In this document: positions 22,951 to 32,815 of the stretch, piece after piece
Numbering within the stretch: the stretch's first letter is position 1
Layout: each line of letters opens with the position of its first letter
Assembly (NCBI GenBank): GCA_000727475.1
Contig: KL647289.1
Span: 7,430,629-7,494,628 of the forward strand
Source of the DNA: Sarcocystis neurona
Lineage: Eukaryota; Apicomplexa; Conoidasida; Eucoccidiorida; Sarcocystidae
DNA: 64,000 nucleotides
Direction of reading: 5' to 3'
Program-made: the position numbers and the translations under genes
Notes under the pieces: generated by a model
Seen by the model: the letters and a program-made list of their open reading frames with translations, nothing else
Told to the model about the DNA's origin: nothing
The model's database searches: none

Positions 22951-24700
22951 CTGCCGCCGTTACTCTATATTGCAGCCGTACAAGAGTGAGACCACTGCAA
23001 CTCCCGAGGCAGCAGCAGCCGTAGGTGCAGTGCAATTCCCGAAGCAGCAGGATTGAAAATTTGCTACAGGAGTGTGAATTGCCAGTGACAGCAGAAGGGT
23101 CCCTAGGGCAGGAACAGCGACAACTGGCGTGTACGATTGCTTGGTAGCAACAGGACCGCCGAAAGTGGCGCAACGTTTTTTTTTAGCTGGCGTTTGTACG
23201 TACTGTTGTTATTCTACCTGTGTCTGGTCGCATTTCTGCCGCTCTTTCTGTATGCGTATGTATTTAGCAGTGGATGTAGCGAGTAGCAATGAAGTTTAAT
23301 AGTGGCGACGCTCATCAGTGTGCCGCTGTAAGGTGTGTGTCCAACACCAAAGGCGTCTACTTGTATACACACCTACTTGCTTGAGAGGGCAGACCCATGT
23401 GAAAAAAAACCGCACCCGACGTGTGCCCCCCTTGTACTACGTGTGTGTGTGTGTGCGCGGGTCGATTATACGTATACGGGCCCAAGCAGGTATAGGCGTA
23501 CACGTCTGTACAAGCTTGCGTGTTTACGCACTGTTGTTATTCGTGTATCTGTCTGTGTCTGTTGGCCTCTCTGTATCTCTCCGTATACGTGTACGTATGT
23601 AGCAGCGGATATAGCGTGTAGCAACGAAGTCTGATAGTGGTAATTCTTATTACTGGGCGTTACTCAGTCGCAAGTCCTCGGCGGAGCATCACCGTCTGTC
23701 GAAGCATGAAAGTAAAACGCCATCCGCGCGACCAACGAGCACATACAAACCAATCTACTGGTGCAGCAAGTGGCAATTAAACAGCAACACAAGTTTATAT
23801 ATCTAGGCGTACACGTACGTGTCGGCGTCTTTACACACATGTATCTTTGTAGGGACATGAACTGCCACATGCACATGTGGAGCAGACTAGTGTACACGAA
23901 TACACATATAGATGTACACATATATTTATATATATATATATATATGCAGATCGTTCGCAGGACCGCCGCCGTACCCACACACGACACACAACAACACATG
24001 AAGGCGTATACAAAGAAGACCCGTGCATCGTTCGCGCTCCCATAATGCGCAGACGTCAGACGACCTACGCACGAATGTAAGCAGATATAGAGAAAATTAG
24101 AAGTTGCATGAGCGTTTTAGAGGGTGTCTGTGCAAGTGTAATATCTTCTCTATATACACGTGCACATGTGGCAGAGCCAAAGAAGTCCGCACTGCTCTGT
24201 ACAAATTATGTCTCTATTTGTTTACTGTACGGTCCTCGTGGAAACAACGCAGAACTCACACGGCACGTGAGAGGCTCGCCACTTTAAAATATGTGTATCC
24301 ACGAGTGCACGAAGTCTTGTTAATGATGCACAGAGACTGCAGCATCCTGACATCATTAGGGCAAGTGTAGGAGGATTATTATCAAATACGTCTGCAAAGA
24401 ATGGTACGCAGACAAAGGCGTGCCAGAGGGTTGCCAGTGCACACATCTGGCGAGAGAAGAATATTGATTGCCTCAGCGACTGAAGAGAAGGTCGGGAGCT
24501 GGCGGGCTGAAATCAGCAATAAAATCGTGTTGTAACTCCTTCGCCCGAACGGTCTCATCCTTCTTGGAATGTCTCCGAGTTAGCGTAACCACTAGTCTTC
24601 CTTGATGATACGTCCCTTCGCGTCTGTGAAAGGCACGGGTATGCTTCTACTAGAGATATTTTTTCGTTTCTTGTAAGGTGTGCAACTATGAGAAGCTATT
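22950..24700. other. No gene recognised
   Basis: Mixed unique sequence with low repeat content and one short (TA)n block at 23920-23945. Short frames on both strands reach about 110 codons without domain, signal or splice context. Confidence 0.5.
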
Positions 24701-24718
24701 CTAAGAGGAGGCGCCCCT

Positions 24719-25210
24719 TCAGAAGAACGACGAATTCATTGTTGGTGATAATTTCCAGCAGTGCAACTGATAGAAGTGGGGGAGTTCGAAGAGACACCTC
24801 GTAGCTATTTCTACAGCGTGTGGCCACACAAACACGCTTAAACTCCTGCTGTAGAGTAGGCGTACGAATCTGAGAGATGCAAACACATAGTCTGGTGGAG
24901 GGCGAGCGACGGTATTGGCAGAAGTGCCAGTAGATAACGAGGCCTCCTTAGCTGGAATTAAGTAGAAGCTGGTAACGATAGAGCTAAAAGCAAGGACATT
25001 CCTTTCCTGTCGTGTATCCACATGCAGCTGTGAATGAAACAGGAGCTGCAGCCCGGTGTCGTATCTAACAAGGCCAGGAAAGCACAGGAGCAGCAAATGT
25101 AACAGCAGCAACGCGCGCAGAAGTGGCAGTAAGCTAGCGAGAACAGCAACAACTTTAGGGCAAACCAAGCAGCGGCAATCCACGAAATCCTGCAAAGTGC
25201 AAAAGCCAGT
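24719..25210 (-). CDS. Candidate terminal exon, unknown protein
   Basis: Acceptor GCGGTAGTATTGCAG, then 163 codons to a TGA at 24719-24721. The peptide has no homopolymer run except a Leu-rich helix (VLASLLPLLRALLLLHLLLL) that could span a membrane, followed by mixed segments such as YVFASLRFVRLLYSRS and a tail CWKLSPTMNSSFF. It lies in a low-repeat stretch, so the long frame is more meaningful than elsewhere. Two better-defined minus exons lie upstream (25379-25626 and 25925-26181), but joining directly to the nearer one breaks frame, so a missing exon or a different acceptor is needed. Confidence 0.4.
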   Translation of the reverse strand, partial: TGFCTLQDFVDCRCLVCPKVVAVLASLLPLLRALLLLHLLLLCFPGLVRYDTGLQLLFHSQLHVDTRQERNVLAFSSIVTSFYLIPAKEASLSTGTSANTVARPPPDYVFASLRFVRLLYSRSLSVFVWPHAVEIATRCLFELPHFYQLHCWKLSPTMNSSFF

Positions 25211-25378
25211 CTGCAATACTACCGCGGCGTACATATGTGTATACACATATACATATATATGTATATATACCTGTATATTGTATATATGTATAGACGTGTA
25301 CATATAGAAACACATCAATATATTTAAGGAGAGTGAAACCTTAAAGCATCCGGCACAACAGTTAATACACATGCGTAC

Positions 25379-25626
25379 CTGCATGTGCGTCGAGCACAAT
25401 AGCAACAGGAGGCATATGTATCGCAGCAACAACCACGACAGGCCTACTAACTACAAGACGACCAGCGGCGACGGGAACGGCACCGCCGGCGTGCGGTGCT
25501 TGTGAGTATGCAAAAACATGAACAGGCTGGGCAGCCTTGCTGCAACGGCCTACGAGCCTTTTTCTGTCTTCATCTGTTCTTTTATGATGGTCGTCGGTCG
25601 TTACCGCAGCACCGTAGCCCATCGTT
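25379..25626 (-). CDS. Candidate internal exon, unknown protein
   Basis: Acceptor ACAAAATGCTCCAG and donor CATGCAG|GTACGC. Peptide contains YGAAVTTDDHHKRTDEDRKR, then GRCSKAAQPVHVFAYSQ and an Ala/Val-rich segment ending PVAIVLDAHA. Balanced composition with His, Asp and Lys, not derived from a repeat. Family not recognised. Same strand as the exons on either side; likely one gene. Confidence 0.4.
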
Positions 25627-25924
25627 CTGGAGCATTTTGTGTTTTACCCCTCTCACACCGTTAGTTAAGGCAGCTCTTCATCCTACAGATTGCCGCCAGT
25701 GGGCACTCAAGTTTAAACACACGTAGAGACAGATGCGTCCATACCTGTGTTGTACCTGCGAGTACAGTTGCAGTTTCGTATGTCTTTACGCACATTTCTG
25801 TGCACCTGTTTCCCCACAAAAACACCTACATGTACGTACACCTACGTTAATACGTGTATCTGTTTTGCGGTCTGTGTATGCATAACTTTGCACACCCATC
25901 GTGTACAATCATGTACGTATGTAC

Positions 25925-26181
25925 CTATTCGGGAATTCGGTCGTCCTGGAGTGTCTACGGCTGAGTAGGAAGCACCGGGCACAATAGCTCTGGAAGCAGA
26001 AGTGCAACACGGTCATCCACATTGCACCCCACATGGGTCGGCTCACTCTAAGTATGGCCATCTTTACAGTTGTAGATGTTCGTGTGCCGCATGTTGCTCT
26101 ACCCCCATCTTCGGGTAAAGCAGGCGGCGTGGAGAAGCAGAGACAGAAGTTCCAAATGCGTGCCTTTATGCGCAGGGTCGC
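25925..26181 (-). CDS. Candidate internal or first coding exon, unknown protein
   Basis: Acceptor AAAGACCCTGTTGCAG and donor GAATAG|GTACAT. The peptide reads ATLRIKARIWNFCLCFS, then a Pro/Gly segment, KMAILRVSRPMWGAMWMTVL and HFCFQSYCARCFLLSRRH. Rich in Trp, Met and Cys, consistent with a membrane-associated or zinc-binding protein, but no motif is diagnostic. No start codon was identified upstream. Confidence 0.4.
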
Positions 26182-26306
26182 CTGCAACAGGGTCTTTTCA
26201 CTTGCGTAATTACTTATACCTGTACGAGTGACGGTATACCCTTCCCAAAAGTGCCGCTGCTGCTACTGCTTGGCTGCGCCCTCCCAGTTAATTCTGTTGT
26301 CAGCGT

Positions 26307-26507
26307 CTGTAAACGCGGAAGTCGATACGCCAGAGTTCACCGGGCGTTTCCGTAAATGTGGCCTTACAAGCTTCTGTAATCGCAGGTGTCAATAGGCGAG
26401 AGCCCCCAACGCGTTTGCGTAAATGTATCCTTACAAGCTTCTGTAAACGCAGATGGCAATACGCGAGAGTCCACAAGGCGTTTGCGTAACTGTGTCCTTA
26501 CATACAG
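26307..26507. repeat. 67-nt tandem repeat, three diverged units
   Basis: Units start at 26307, 26374 and 26441, each exactly 67 bases: ctgtaaacgc...gcgtttgcgtaaatgt...cttacaagctt. Units differ at several positions but have no indels. Not a trinucleotide derivative, unlike most repeats in the window. No coding role seen. Confidence 0.9.
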
Positions 26508-27183
26508 GGAAGACACTACATCAATATACCCGCACGTTTATACATATGTATGCCTAAGTTTACATACCGATGCGTCTACTGCTGTGGAACGCAGATGCAG
26601 CCACATTGATACGGAGACACACCTGCATACACGTGGTACCTTAGGGTTTCCCATCCACTGTATACATATATATAAACGTACCGTACACGTGTTCAGGCGT
26701 GGGACCACGACTACGTGCCACTGGCTGTATACTGCGTACGATCGCCGTGTACCCTCCAACAGTGTTTCCACCGTATGTGCGGTCTCTATGACTAGCTTCC
26801 TCAGTGCTGACAAACATGTATTTCACTACCACGGAGAACAAGAAGAGTAGTACATCGTTTGCACCTAAGTAGCAGTGTAAGAAGACGCAGATGCACAGGC
26901 ACATACCCGAGACGTCGAGTCGGTTGGTCCTATCCTACGGGGGAGAGAGGGGCGTGGACGATACAGAAGATGCGTCCACTTATGAACAGGGTCGCCTGCA
27001 GGCGTGTCTTTTCGGTTGCGTACTTTCGATCTGTCACAGTGCTGATAGACTCTCGCCAAGAGTGCTGCTGCCGCCACTGCTCTCCCGCGCTCGCCTGCTT
27101 CCTTCCGATCAGCAGCGGTACGTACAATTCAGGTGCTACTGTTGCTACGTACAAGTGCGGCTAGTGTTAGTGTTGCTGCCTGT

Positions 27184-28035
27184 CTATACCGCTGGCTGCT
27201 GATGCTGCTGCCGCCGTTCCGAAGTGGAGGAAGACCGGCGCGCCAGCACAGTTCCCGTGTCTGCTGCTGCTGCAGGTGCTACTGCGGTGGGGCTTGTTCC
27301 TGCTGCTGCCCAAAGCAAGTAGTACTCACTGCTGCTCTTGTTGGTGGGTGTTTCGGCAAGGTGGTAAGGTACACGAGCCGCGACGCTGCAGCACAGCACT
27401 CCTTCTGGTGCTGTGGGCCTTAAATGCCGAGCGCGTCCCCAGGAACTGACGTCGCTGGTATGCTGCTTGAAATCCTGTTGCAATCCTCACTGGTAGACGG
27501 ACAGACTAGTAAGCTAGCGCCAGATGCAGCCAGCGCGAGGCGAACTGCGCAGCAGCTCCCTTCCAGTAGAACCGGCGCTGTGGCGTGAGGTTACTGTTTC
27601 TTCCTTTGACAGAGTACAGCTTTGACACGGGCGCCGTCTTCTTTGAGCAGCAATGCTTCTTGTGGTCACCCGGGGCGGGCGGATTTCTCCTACTACAACA
27701 TACGCAGTCTTTTCCCTGCCCTTGCTGCGTTTGCTGCCCGTGTGGTTACTGCTGCGGCCGCTACATGCATCTGGGGTCGTACTGCCGCCAAACACTTTAT
27801 GACCGGAGGTTACTTGGTCGTCGTTGACTTCAGCTTTTCCGCGATTCGAGCCTTTGAGGGGGTACCGCTGCGGCCGACTCTCGCCGCTGCCTACCACGTT
27901 GCGTGTGCAGGTCAGGTCACTGCAAGGGAGCACCGGCTGTACCGCAGGTGCAACGGCAGGGATTACAGCAGCTGCGAGAACGACAGCACTCAGTCGGTAT
28001 TTCTGTATCCGATTTCCAGTCGCTTCGGCCTCCAT
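27184..28035 (-). other. Minus-strand reading frames, possible gene opposite the 28-kb plus gene
   Basis: Two frames: 28035-27514 begins at an ATG, EAEATGNRIQKYRLSAVVLA and a hydrophobic run resembling a signal anchor, then basic Ser/Thr-rich sequence; 27483-27184 begins near LQQDFKQHTSDVSSWGRARH and ends in Gln/Ala. No donor/acceptor pair joining them was found. The plus strand is also open here (27622-28215). Confidence 0.25.
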
Positions 28036-29644
28036 GAACTGTCTAGGGACTGCAGGCTGCTGCCTCCTGGTTTGGGTGGCCAGTGCTGGGCTGTCCAGTG
28101 CAGCACGGCTTTCAGCCCCGGCGCCGGCAGCAGCAGCGGAAGGCGCGCTTCTGATGAGGCGAGCAGCGGCTGTTCAGCTCCTCTCAGCGACATCAACAAT
28201 GCCGCCAATAGCTAGAGCAGCAGTAACAGCAGCATCAAACGCGACACTGGCAGCAGCACTAGCAGTAGCAGCAGCGCGAAATGCAGCTGCAGCGGCAACA
28301 ACAACAGCAGTAAGACTAGCACAAGCACAAAGCCTAGCAGCGAAAGGCACATCACACCTGTCAGAACTGGGAGCGCCACAAGGCCGCACAGCACCTGCAG
28401 AACAGGCGGCAGTAGCCTCACCAAACCCGTACCACCACCACCAACACACGCCCGGAGGGGCGCCACCGGCGCAGGAGCAACAGCAGCAGCAACAGCAGCA
28501 GAACCAGCAGCAGCAACAGCAGCAGCACCAGCAGCAGCAGCAGCAACAGAACTACCAAGCGCCGGCCGGGGAGCGGCAGGAGCAGCAACAGACCCACGGA
28601 GCAACAGCAGGAACAAATGTGGCCGCAGCGCAGCCAGCCGAGAACCAGCAGCTCTCCTGCGTCCTTCTCACTCCACTGAGCGGCTTTCTGCTATACGTCT
28701 GTAACCCCAAGTCCATCTCCCACTCACCACTTGTGCAGCAGCCGCAGCAGCACCAGCGCCTGAACCCGACTACGTTTTCGAATGAATTCTACACCAACAG
28801 AGAGCGACTGGTAGTGGCCGGCTGCCGACCCTGTTGGGTGATGCAGCAGCAACCGACCGGAGCACAAGCGGACTTTACCAGGGTACGCGTGGAGCATCCC
28901 GAACCTTCGTCAGCGCTCGGAGAAGAAACACGCAGGAGCACAGACAACCCCCAAAGCGACGACCAGAGGAAGCCTGACGAAGAATGCGTCTGCGAGAGAA
29001 TTCCCAGCAGCAACAGCCGACGCAGCGACAGCCGCCGCAGCAGCCGCGTCACCCACAGCGGCAACCGCAGCGGCCGTAGCGCCACCGGCGACGGCAGCCG
29101 CCACAGCGACAGTGGCGGCAGTGGCCGCAGAAGGGACGGTCCCCGCAGTGACCGCCGACGCGACGGTAGTGTCCGCAGTAGCAGCAGCAGCCGCAGTAGC
29201 AGCAGCAGCCGCAGTAGCAGCAGCAGCCGCAGTAGCAGCAGCAGCTGCAGTAGCAGCAGCAGCCGCAGTAGCAGCAGCAGCCGCAGTAGCAGCAGCAGCC
29301 GCAGTGGCCGCAGTGTGCTCGGTAGCGGCACAAGCAACCGTAAGACCCACAGCAGTCGCAGAAACGACCGTGGTGTCTGGAGGAATCGCAGAGGTGACGG
29401 TGGAATCCGCACGATTCGCAAACACGGTGGTGGTAGCCGCGAGAGCCGCAGAAGCGACGGTCGTGTCCAAAGTAGCAGCAGCGACCGCAACAGCTCCGGC
29501 AGCATTAAGCAGGGCGACGACACCATTCGCAGCAGCGAGATAGAACACGGGAGCGACGGAGAACACGTCGGCAGCAACAGACTGACCGAGCGCCAAGAAG
29601 CCGCTGAGGAGCCCACTATCCCAGGGTGGCTGCTGCAGCTGTAG
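28034..29644 (+). CDS. Putative secreted Gln/Ser-rich protein
   Basis: The frame from ATG 28034 runs 536 codons to TAG at 29642. It begins MNCLGTAGCCLLVWVASAGL, a clear n-region plus hydrophobic core with small residues after it, so a signal peptide is likely. Then Ala-rich sequence, a Gln tract (28480-28560), a mixed island PLSGFLLYVCNPKSISHSP, FSNEFYTNRERLVVAGC, and an Arg/Ser C-terminal half partly made by an 18-nt array. The frame is also open upstream to 27824. Secretion fits coccidian secretory proteins generally, but no SAG, microneme or other family motif was seen. Introns within the Arg/Ser half cannot be excluded. Confidence 0.4.
   Translation: MNCLGTAGCCLLVWVASAGLSSAARLSAPAPAAAAEGALLMRRAAAVQLLSATSTMPPIARAAVTAASNATLAAALAVAAARNAAAAATTTAVRLAQAQSLAAKGTSHLSELGAPQGRTAPAEQAAVASPNPYHHHQHTPGGAPPAQEQQQQQQQQNQQQQQQQHQQQQQQQNYQAPAGERQEQQQTHGATAGTNVAAAQPAENQQLSCVLLTPLSGFLLYVCNPKSISHSPLVQQPQQHQRLNPTTFSNEFYTNRERLVVAGCRPCWVMQQQPTGAQADFTRVRVEHPEPSSALGEETRRSTDNPQSDDQRKPDEECVCERIPSSNSRRSDSRRSSRVTHSGNRSGRSATGDGSRHSDSGGSGRRRDGPRSDRRRDGSVRSSSSSRSSSSSRSSSSSRSSSSSCSSSSSRSSSSSRSSSSSRSGRSVLGSGTSNRKTHSSRRNDRGVWRNRRGDGGIRTIRKHGGGSRESRRSDGRVQSSSSDRNSSGSIKQGDDTIRSSEIEHGSDGEHVGSNRLTERQEAAEEPTIPGWLLQL
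29173..29298. repeat. 18-nt tandem repeat, seven units
   Basis: Seven consecutive 18-base units ccgcagtagcagcagcag (one with ctg). Unit length is divisible by three, so each frame gives a fixed hexapeptide: Ser/Arg in the 28034 frame, Ala/Val in another, Ala/Thr on minus. Confidence 0.9.
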
Positions 29645-29759
29645 TAGACACTGTACTTTTCTTCAGTTTAGGCAGTTGCTCCTCCCGCGTTAGCCTTCGA
29701 GCGAAAAGCAGGCGCTGCGCCGCCAGCCGCACCGCCGGCTTAACCTGAGTGCAGCGGGA

Positions 29760-29820
29760 GGCCAACTTTCTGGAGTGGGCGTATATGTGAAAACATATAT
29801 ATATATATATATATATGTAT
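29760..29820. repeat. (TA)n microsatellite
   Basis: Short (TA)n run separating the 28-kb plus gene from the small minus frame at 29.9-30.1 kb. Confidence 0.8.
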
Positions 29821-29880
29821 ACATGTGGGGAGAATCTTCTAATCTATTTTAGTTTGCATATAAGCATTAGATGCCTTGAG

Positions 29881-30087
29881 TCACGCATCCGCCAGTCTTC
29901 CAAGAAACGACCGTGTTCCTTTTTGTACATGAATATTGTAGCAGAGAGAAGTACACGCGGTGGAAGGGGAGCGTGACAGCTTCTTGTTCGCAAGCACTTT
30001 TTCCCAGAACTGATCAAGAACGCGAGGGCTCTGCGGTGTGCGTTGTCGGTGAAGACTCACAACACGCGCGCTTCCACAGAATTCCAC
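29881..30087 (-). CDS. Possible terminal exon, unknown protein
   Basis: Minus frame with a balanced peptide: QSPRVLDQFWEKVLANKKLS, TSLCYNIHVQKGTRSFLG, ending RLADA and a TGA at 29881. No homopolymer. An upstream acceptor was not fixed. A plus frame over the same bases (29913-30128) is also open and plausible, so strand is uncertain. Confidence 0.25.
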   Translation of the reverse strand: MEFCGSARVVSLHRQRTPQSPRVLDQFWEKVLANKKLSRSPSTACTSLCYNIHVQKGTRSFLGRLADA

Positions 30088-30124
30088 CCACCATCCCTAA
30101 TTCTTCCCGCGCTTGGAAAAACAT

Positions 30125-30400
30125 GTAGACATACACATCCCACGCACACACACGCCCACAGTATGTACAGAGAAACACGTAGACTTCCGCAAAAGTAGAC
30201 ACGTCCACAGTATACACACAGAAACGTGAAGGCATCCACACATATATACACGCGTCCATAATATACACATGTCCATGATATACACACGTCCATAATATAC
30301 ACACAGAAACGTGTAGGCGGTCACACTCGTAGACACGTCCATAATATACATATAGGCATCTGCACACACGTATCTATGTGTCTACGTTTATCTGCACAGG
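30125..30400. repeat. Degenerate tandem repeat with tccataatatacaca words
   Basis: Repeats of cacgtccataatatacacac and cagaaacgtgtaggc at intervals of roughly 30-60 bases. Minus frames read Tyr/Val/Cys strings (ILWTCVYHGHVYIMD type) and are not taken as protein. Confidence 0.7.
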
Positions 30401-30781
30401 CACTGCACACACTCGTGGACCCAGTCAAATCAACGTGCACGTGTGCACACGTCTATCTTCTTATATTTTCCTCGCAGCTGCGGGGATGGCATAGTTGCAA
30501 AGAGCACCTACTGCTCCCCGAACCGCGTGAATCTAGAGAGAAACAGTCGCACACGTTGACGGGTGAATAGGATACAAAGGGCAGCAGAGGTGCAGCTGGT
30601 GCAAAAGAAGAAAACTCGACGAGGAGCGAGAGCACAACCGATAAAAGGGCATATCAGTAGCGCGCCACGCTGCAGCAGCACGAGCACTCTAACAGCAAAA
30701 GCGTCGACCGCAGATGCCCTGAGCGGCGTCGCTGCTCCTCCTACTTAGCAGCAGGAGCAGCAGCAGAATATATTTTCGCTA

Positions 30782-31177
30782 GTGATCTCCGTCAGAAAAG
30801 CAAAATACAACTCTTCCTACGCGTATTGTCCGAATCGCAGCTGTTCAGGACAAGCAGCAGCGGTAGGCGCTTCCCGCAAGCGACGGCGCTGCACACCAGA
30901 CCAGCGGCGGGCGGCGCAGAGTTTGCTCCAACCGTCTCAAGAGCACCTGCAGCTGCGGCAGCAGCGGGAGGCTGCAGCAACAGTAGCCGGGGGAAGAGAG
31001 TGGCTGCAGTTGCAGCAGCAGGGGGAGGAGAGGGGTTGCAGCGGCAGCAGCAGGGGGAAGAGAGAGGCTGTAGCGGCAGCAGCAGGAGAAAGAGAGGCTG
31101 CGGCGGCAGCAGCGGGGCAAGAGCGACAGCAGCTACAGGAAGCGAGGTTGCAGCAGAGGCTACAGCAGCAGCGTTAA
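30782..31177 (+). CDS. Gln/Ala-rich coiled-coil coding candidate
   Basis: The frame from ATG 30782-ish region reads SVRKAKYNSSYAYCPNRSC, then RRRCTPDQRRAAQSLLQ, SQEHLQLRQQREAAATVAG and ends ERQQLQEARLQQRLQQQR with TAA. Heptad-like Gln/Leu/Arg suggests a coiled coil. Internal near-repeats of about 30 bases (ggggaagagagaggctg) make part of the Ala/Glu content. Other plus frames are open here. Likely part of one plus-strand locus continuing to about 32.8 kb. Confidence 0.35.
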   Translation: MISVRKAKYNSSYAYCPNRSCSGQAAAVGASRKRRRCTPDQRRAAQSLLQPSQEHLQLRQQREAAATVAGGREWLQLQQQGEERGCSGSSRGKREAVAAAAGEREAAAAAAGQERQQLQEARLQQRLQQQR

Positions 31178-31223
31178 AAGGGTAGAGAGCGACAGCCGAA
31201 GGAAGGAGCTGTTAGGGCAACAG

Positions 31224-31952
31224 TTGTTCTTGCGGCAAGTGCAGGACCAGCGGGAAAGAGGCCAGAGCAAGTGCAGTGTCCGGAGCGGAGAGCGATCCAA
31301 CAAAAGCACGAGGGCCTGCACGAGCGCAGCAGTGGAAGGCGGAGCAACAGGAGGAGGGAAAGCTTTGCCTTACGCAGCAGCAGCTGCTGCTGCACGTGGT
31401 GCCACCCTGCAGCAGCAGCAGGGTCTTCATGAGCGCCTGTGCGCGTTGCCTTATGGGGTGACACCTGCTGCTGGAGAGGCGCGCGGTGCCTCCCCGAAGG
31501 GCGTCGTTTGCGCCGGCAGCAACAGCATGTGGAGAAGGAGAAGGAGCCGCAGGGCGAGCGATCGTGAAAGACGATGGGACGCAGGAGGCGGAACAGCAGC
31601 GGAATCAGCTAGCACAGTGCAGGCGAACTCCCCGCTTTCGCTAGCAAGCATTCGAGACCTTCGAATGGTGCGTGGCCCTACGCAGAATCGTCAGAGCGCA
31701 CGGCCACCGGCGAAGCACGCAAAGCAACATCAAAAGCAGCGAAACAGCGGCAGCGAAACAGCGGCAGCGAAACAGCGGCAGCGAAACAGCGGCAGCGAAA
31801 CAGCGGCAGCGAAACAGCGGCAGCGAAACAGCGGCAGCGAAACAGCGGCAGCGAAACAGCGGCAGCGAAACAGCAGCAGCAAAGCAGCAGCAGCAGCAGG
31901 AGGCAAACAGCACCAGCTGGTAGATAGCAGGAACGCAGGACAACGGCGGTAA
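31224..31952 (+). CDS. Gln/Arg/Ala-rich coding candidate containing a 14-nt array
   Basis: Begins ELLGQQLFLRQVQDQRERGQ, continues through Ala and Arg/Ser segments and SPLSLASIRDLRMVRG, then enters the 14-nt array (peptide period ETAAAKQRQRNSGS) and stops at a TAA inside the first unit of the 19-nt array. A second frame at 31276-31461 (AQQWKAEQQEEGKLCLTQQQ) is also protein-like, so an intron or frame change in this stretch is possible. No known domain. Confidence 0.35.
   Translation: MFLRQVQDQRERGQSKCSVRSGERSNKSTRACTSAAVEGGATGGGKALPYAAAAAAARGATLQQQQGLHERLCALPYGVTPAAGEARGASPKGVVCAGSNSMWRRRRSRRASDRERRWDAGGGTAAESASTVQANSPLSLASIRDLRMVRGPTQNRQSARPPAKHAKQHQKQRNSGSETAAAKQRQRNSGSETAAAKQRQRNSGSETAAAKQRQRNSSSKAAAAAGGKQHQLVDSRNAGQRR
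31741..31880. repeat. 14-nt minisatellite, nine identical units plus one variant
   Basis: gaaacagcggcagc repeated at 31741 + 14k for k = 0-8 with no mismatch, then one unit with cag for cgg. Any plus frame reads the same 14-residue period. Identity of nine units implies recent expansion or homogenisation, or an assembly-sensitive locus. Confidence 0.95.
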
Positions 31953-32010
31953 AGCAGGACAACGACAGCAAAGCAGGACAACGGCAGCGAAGCAGGACAA
32001 CGGGGGCAGA
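31935..32010. repeat. 19-nt minisatellite, four units
   Basis: gcaggacaacggcagcgaa-like units start at 31935, 31954, 31973 and 31992, exactly 19 bases apart, with a partial fifth. All three minus frames are open across it; plus has a TAA in the first unit. Confidence 0.9.
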
Positions 32011-32169
32011 GCAGGGAAGCGGCAGTTGCAGGGAAACAACAACGAAGAAGCGGGGCACGAGCCGCAACAGAACGGCCGCACCGGCAGCAACAGCACAGCA
32101 GGAGCATGGCGTAATGGAAGCGAAGCCACACCAGCGGTAGAAGCGCCTCAGTAGAGGCAGAAATTGACA

Positions 32170-32499
32170 GCAGCGGGGAAGAGAGATAAGCGAAGCGATA
32201 AGAGCGCGTGGAGAGAGACACTAGCAGCACAACTGGCTACCCTCGCGCCGTTGCCGCAGGAGAGACGGCTCCTCTCTCTTTCTCTGACTCTCGCGGCAGC
32301 AGCGGCAGCACATATATTACAGGCATTTGGGGCGCTTCTGCAGTTGTGGCTGTCCACACATACTGCGGTAGAAGGAGACACAAGCAGACCTATTTTCGTT
32401 GAAGGAGGGATTGAGGCAGAATTAGAAAGGGAGAAATGCATGGCATGTGTACACGTGTGCGTGTACGAGGAAGAGAGAAGGAGAGAGAGCTTTTCGTAG
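32170..32499 (+). CDS. Candidate exon of the plus-strand 31-33 kb locus
   Basis: Peptide includes KRSDKSAWRETLAAQLATLA, PLPQERRLLSLSLTLAAAAA, HILQAFGALLQLWLSTHTAV and IFVEGGIEAELEREKCMA, ending at TAG 32497-32499. The amphipathic helices and lack of Gln tracts make it the most protein-like part of this locus. The frame runs into gtgtacacgtgtgcgtg, where donors are possible. Family unknown. Confidence 0.4.
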   Translation, partial: AAGKRDKRSDKSAWRETLAAQLATLAPLPQERRLLSLSLTLAAAAAAHILQAFGALLQLWLSTHTAVEGDTSRPIFVEGGIEAELEREKCMACVHVCVYEEERRRESFS

Positions 32500-32555
32500 A
32501 CAGATAGACGGAGAGAAGTCTAACTACTTACACCTGTTTACGTCTTTGTCTGCAG

Positions 32556-32815
32556 AGCAAGCAGAAAACGTTATTACGGGTCTGTGGAGCTCCACTTTCC
32601 CACATTCCGTCGCGTCTCTCGCTCTCTTTGTCTGTTTCTCCCATTTCTCTGCTTGTGTCTTCCTACGGAGAATTGGGTGTTTTACTGGGAGGCAGGCAGT
32701 AGCACACACCAAAGATCAGACGGCATCTCTTGGTGTTGTCACCCTTAGCGAAATAGCAAGCCTAGTAGCTATTCTCCCTCTACACCTGTGTGCCTACCCG
32801 TTCTCTGTAGTAGAG
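32556..32815 (+). CDS. Candidate exon, unknown protein
   Basis: Acceptor TTACGTCTTTGTCTGCAG and donor GTAGAG|GTGACT bracket an open frame: QAENVITGLWSSTFPHSVAS, a hydrophobic Cys/Phe stretch, GRQAVAHTKDQTASLGVVTL and SEIASLVAILPLHLCAYPF. Two hydrophobic segments could cross a membrane. It probably follows the 32170-32499 exon, but the joining donor could not be fixed without creating a stop. Confidence 0.35.

Noticed and set aside
28910..29596. Minus-strand Ala/Thr frame of 228 codons
   Set aside because: Generated by the 18-nt repeat and its GCAGTAGC-like neighbours; the plus frame has a signal-like start and mixed islands.
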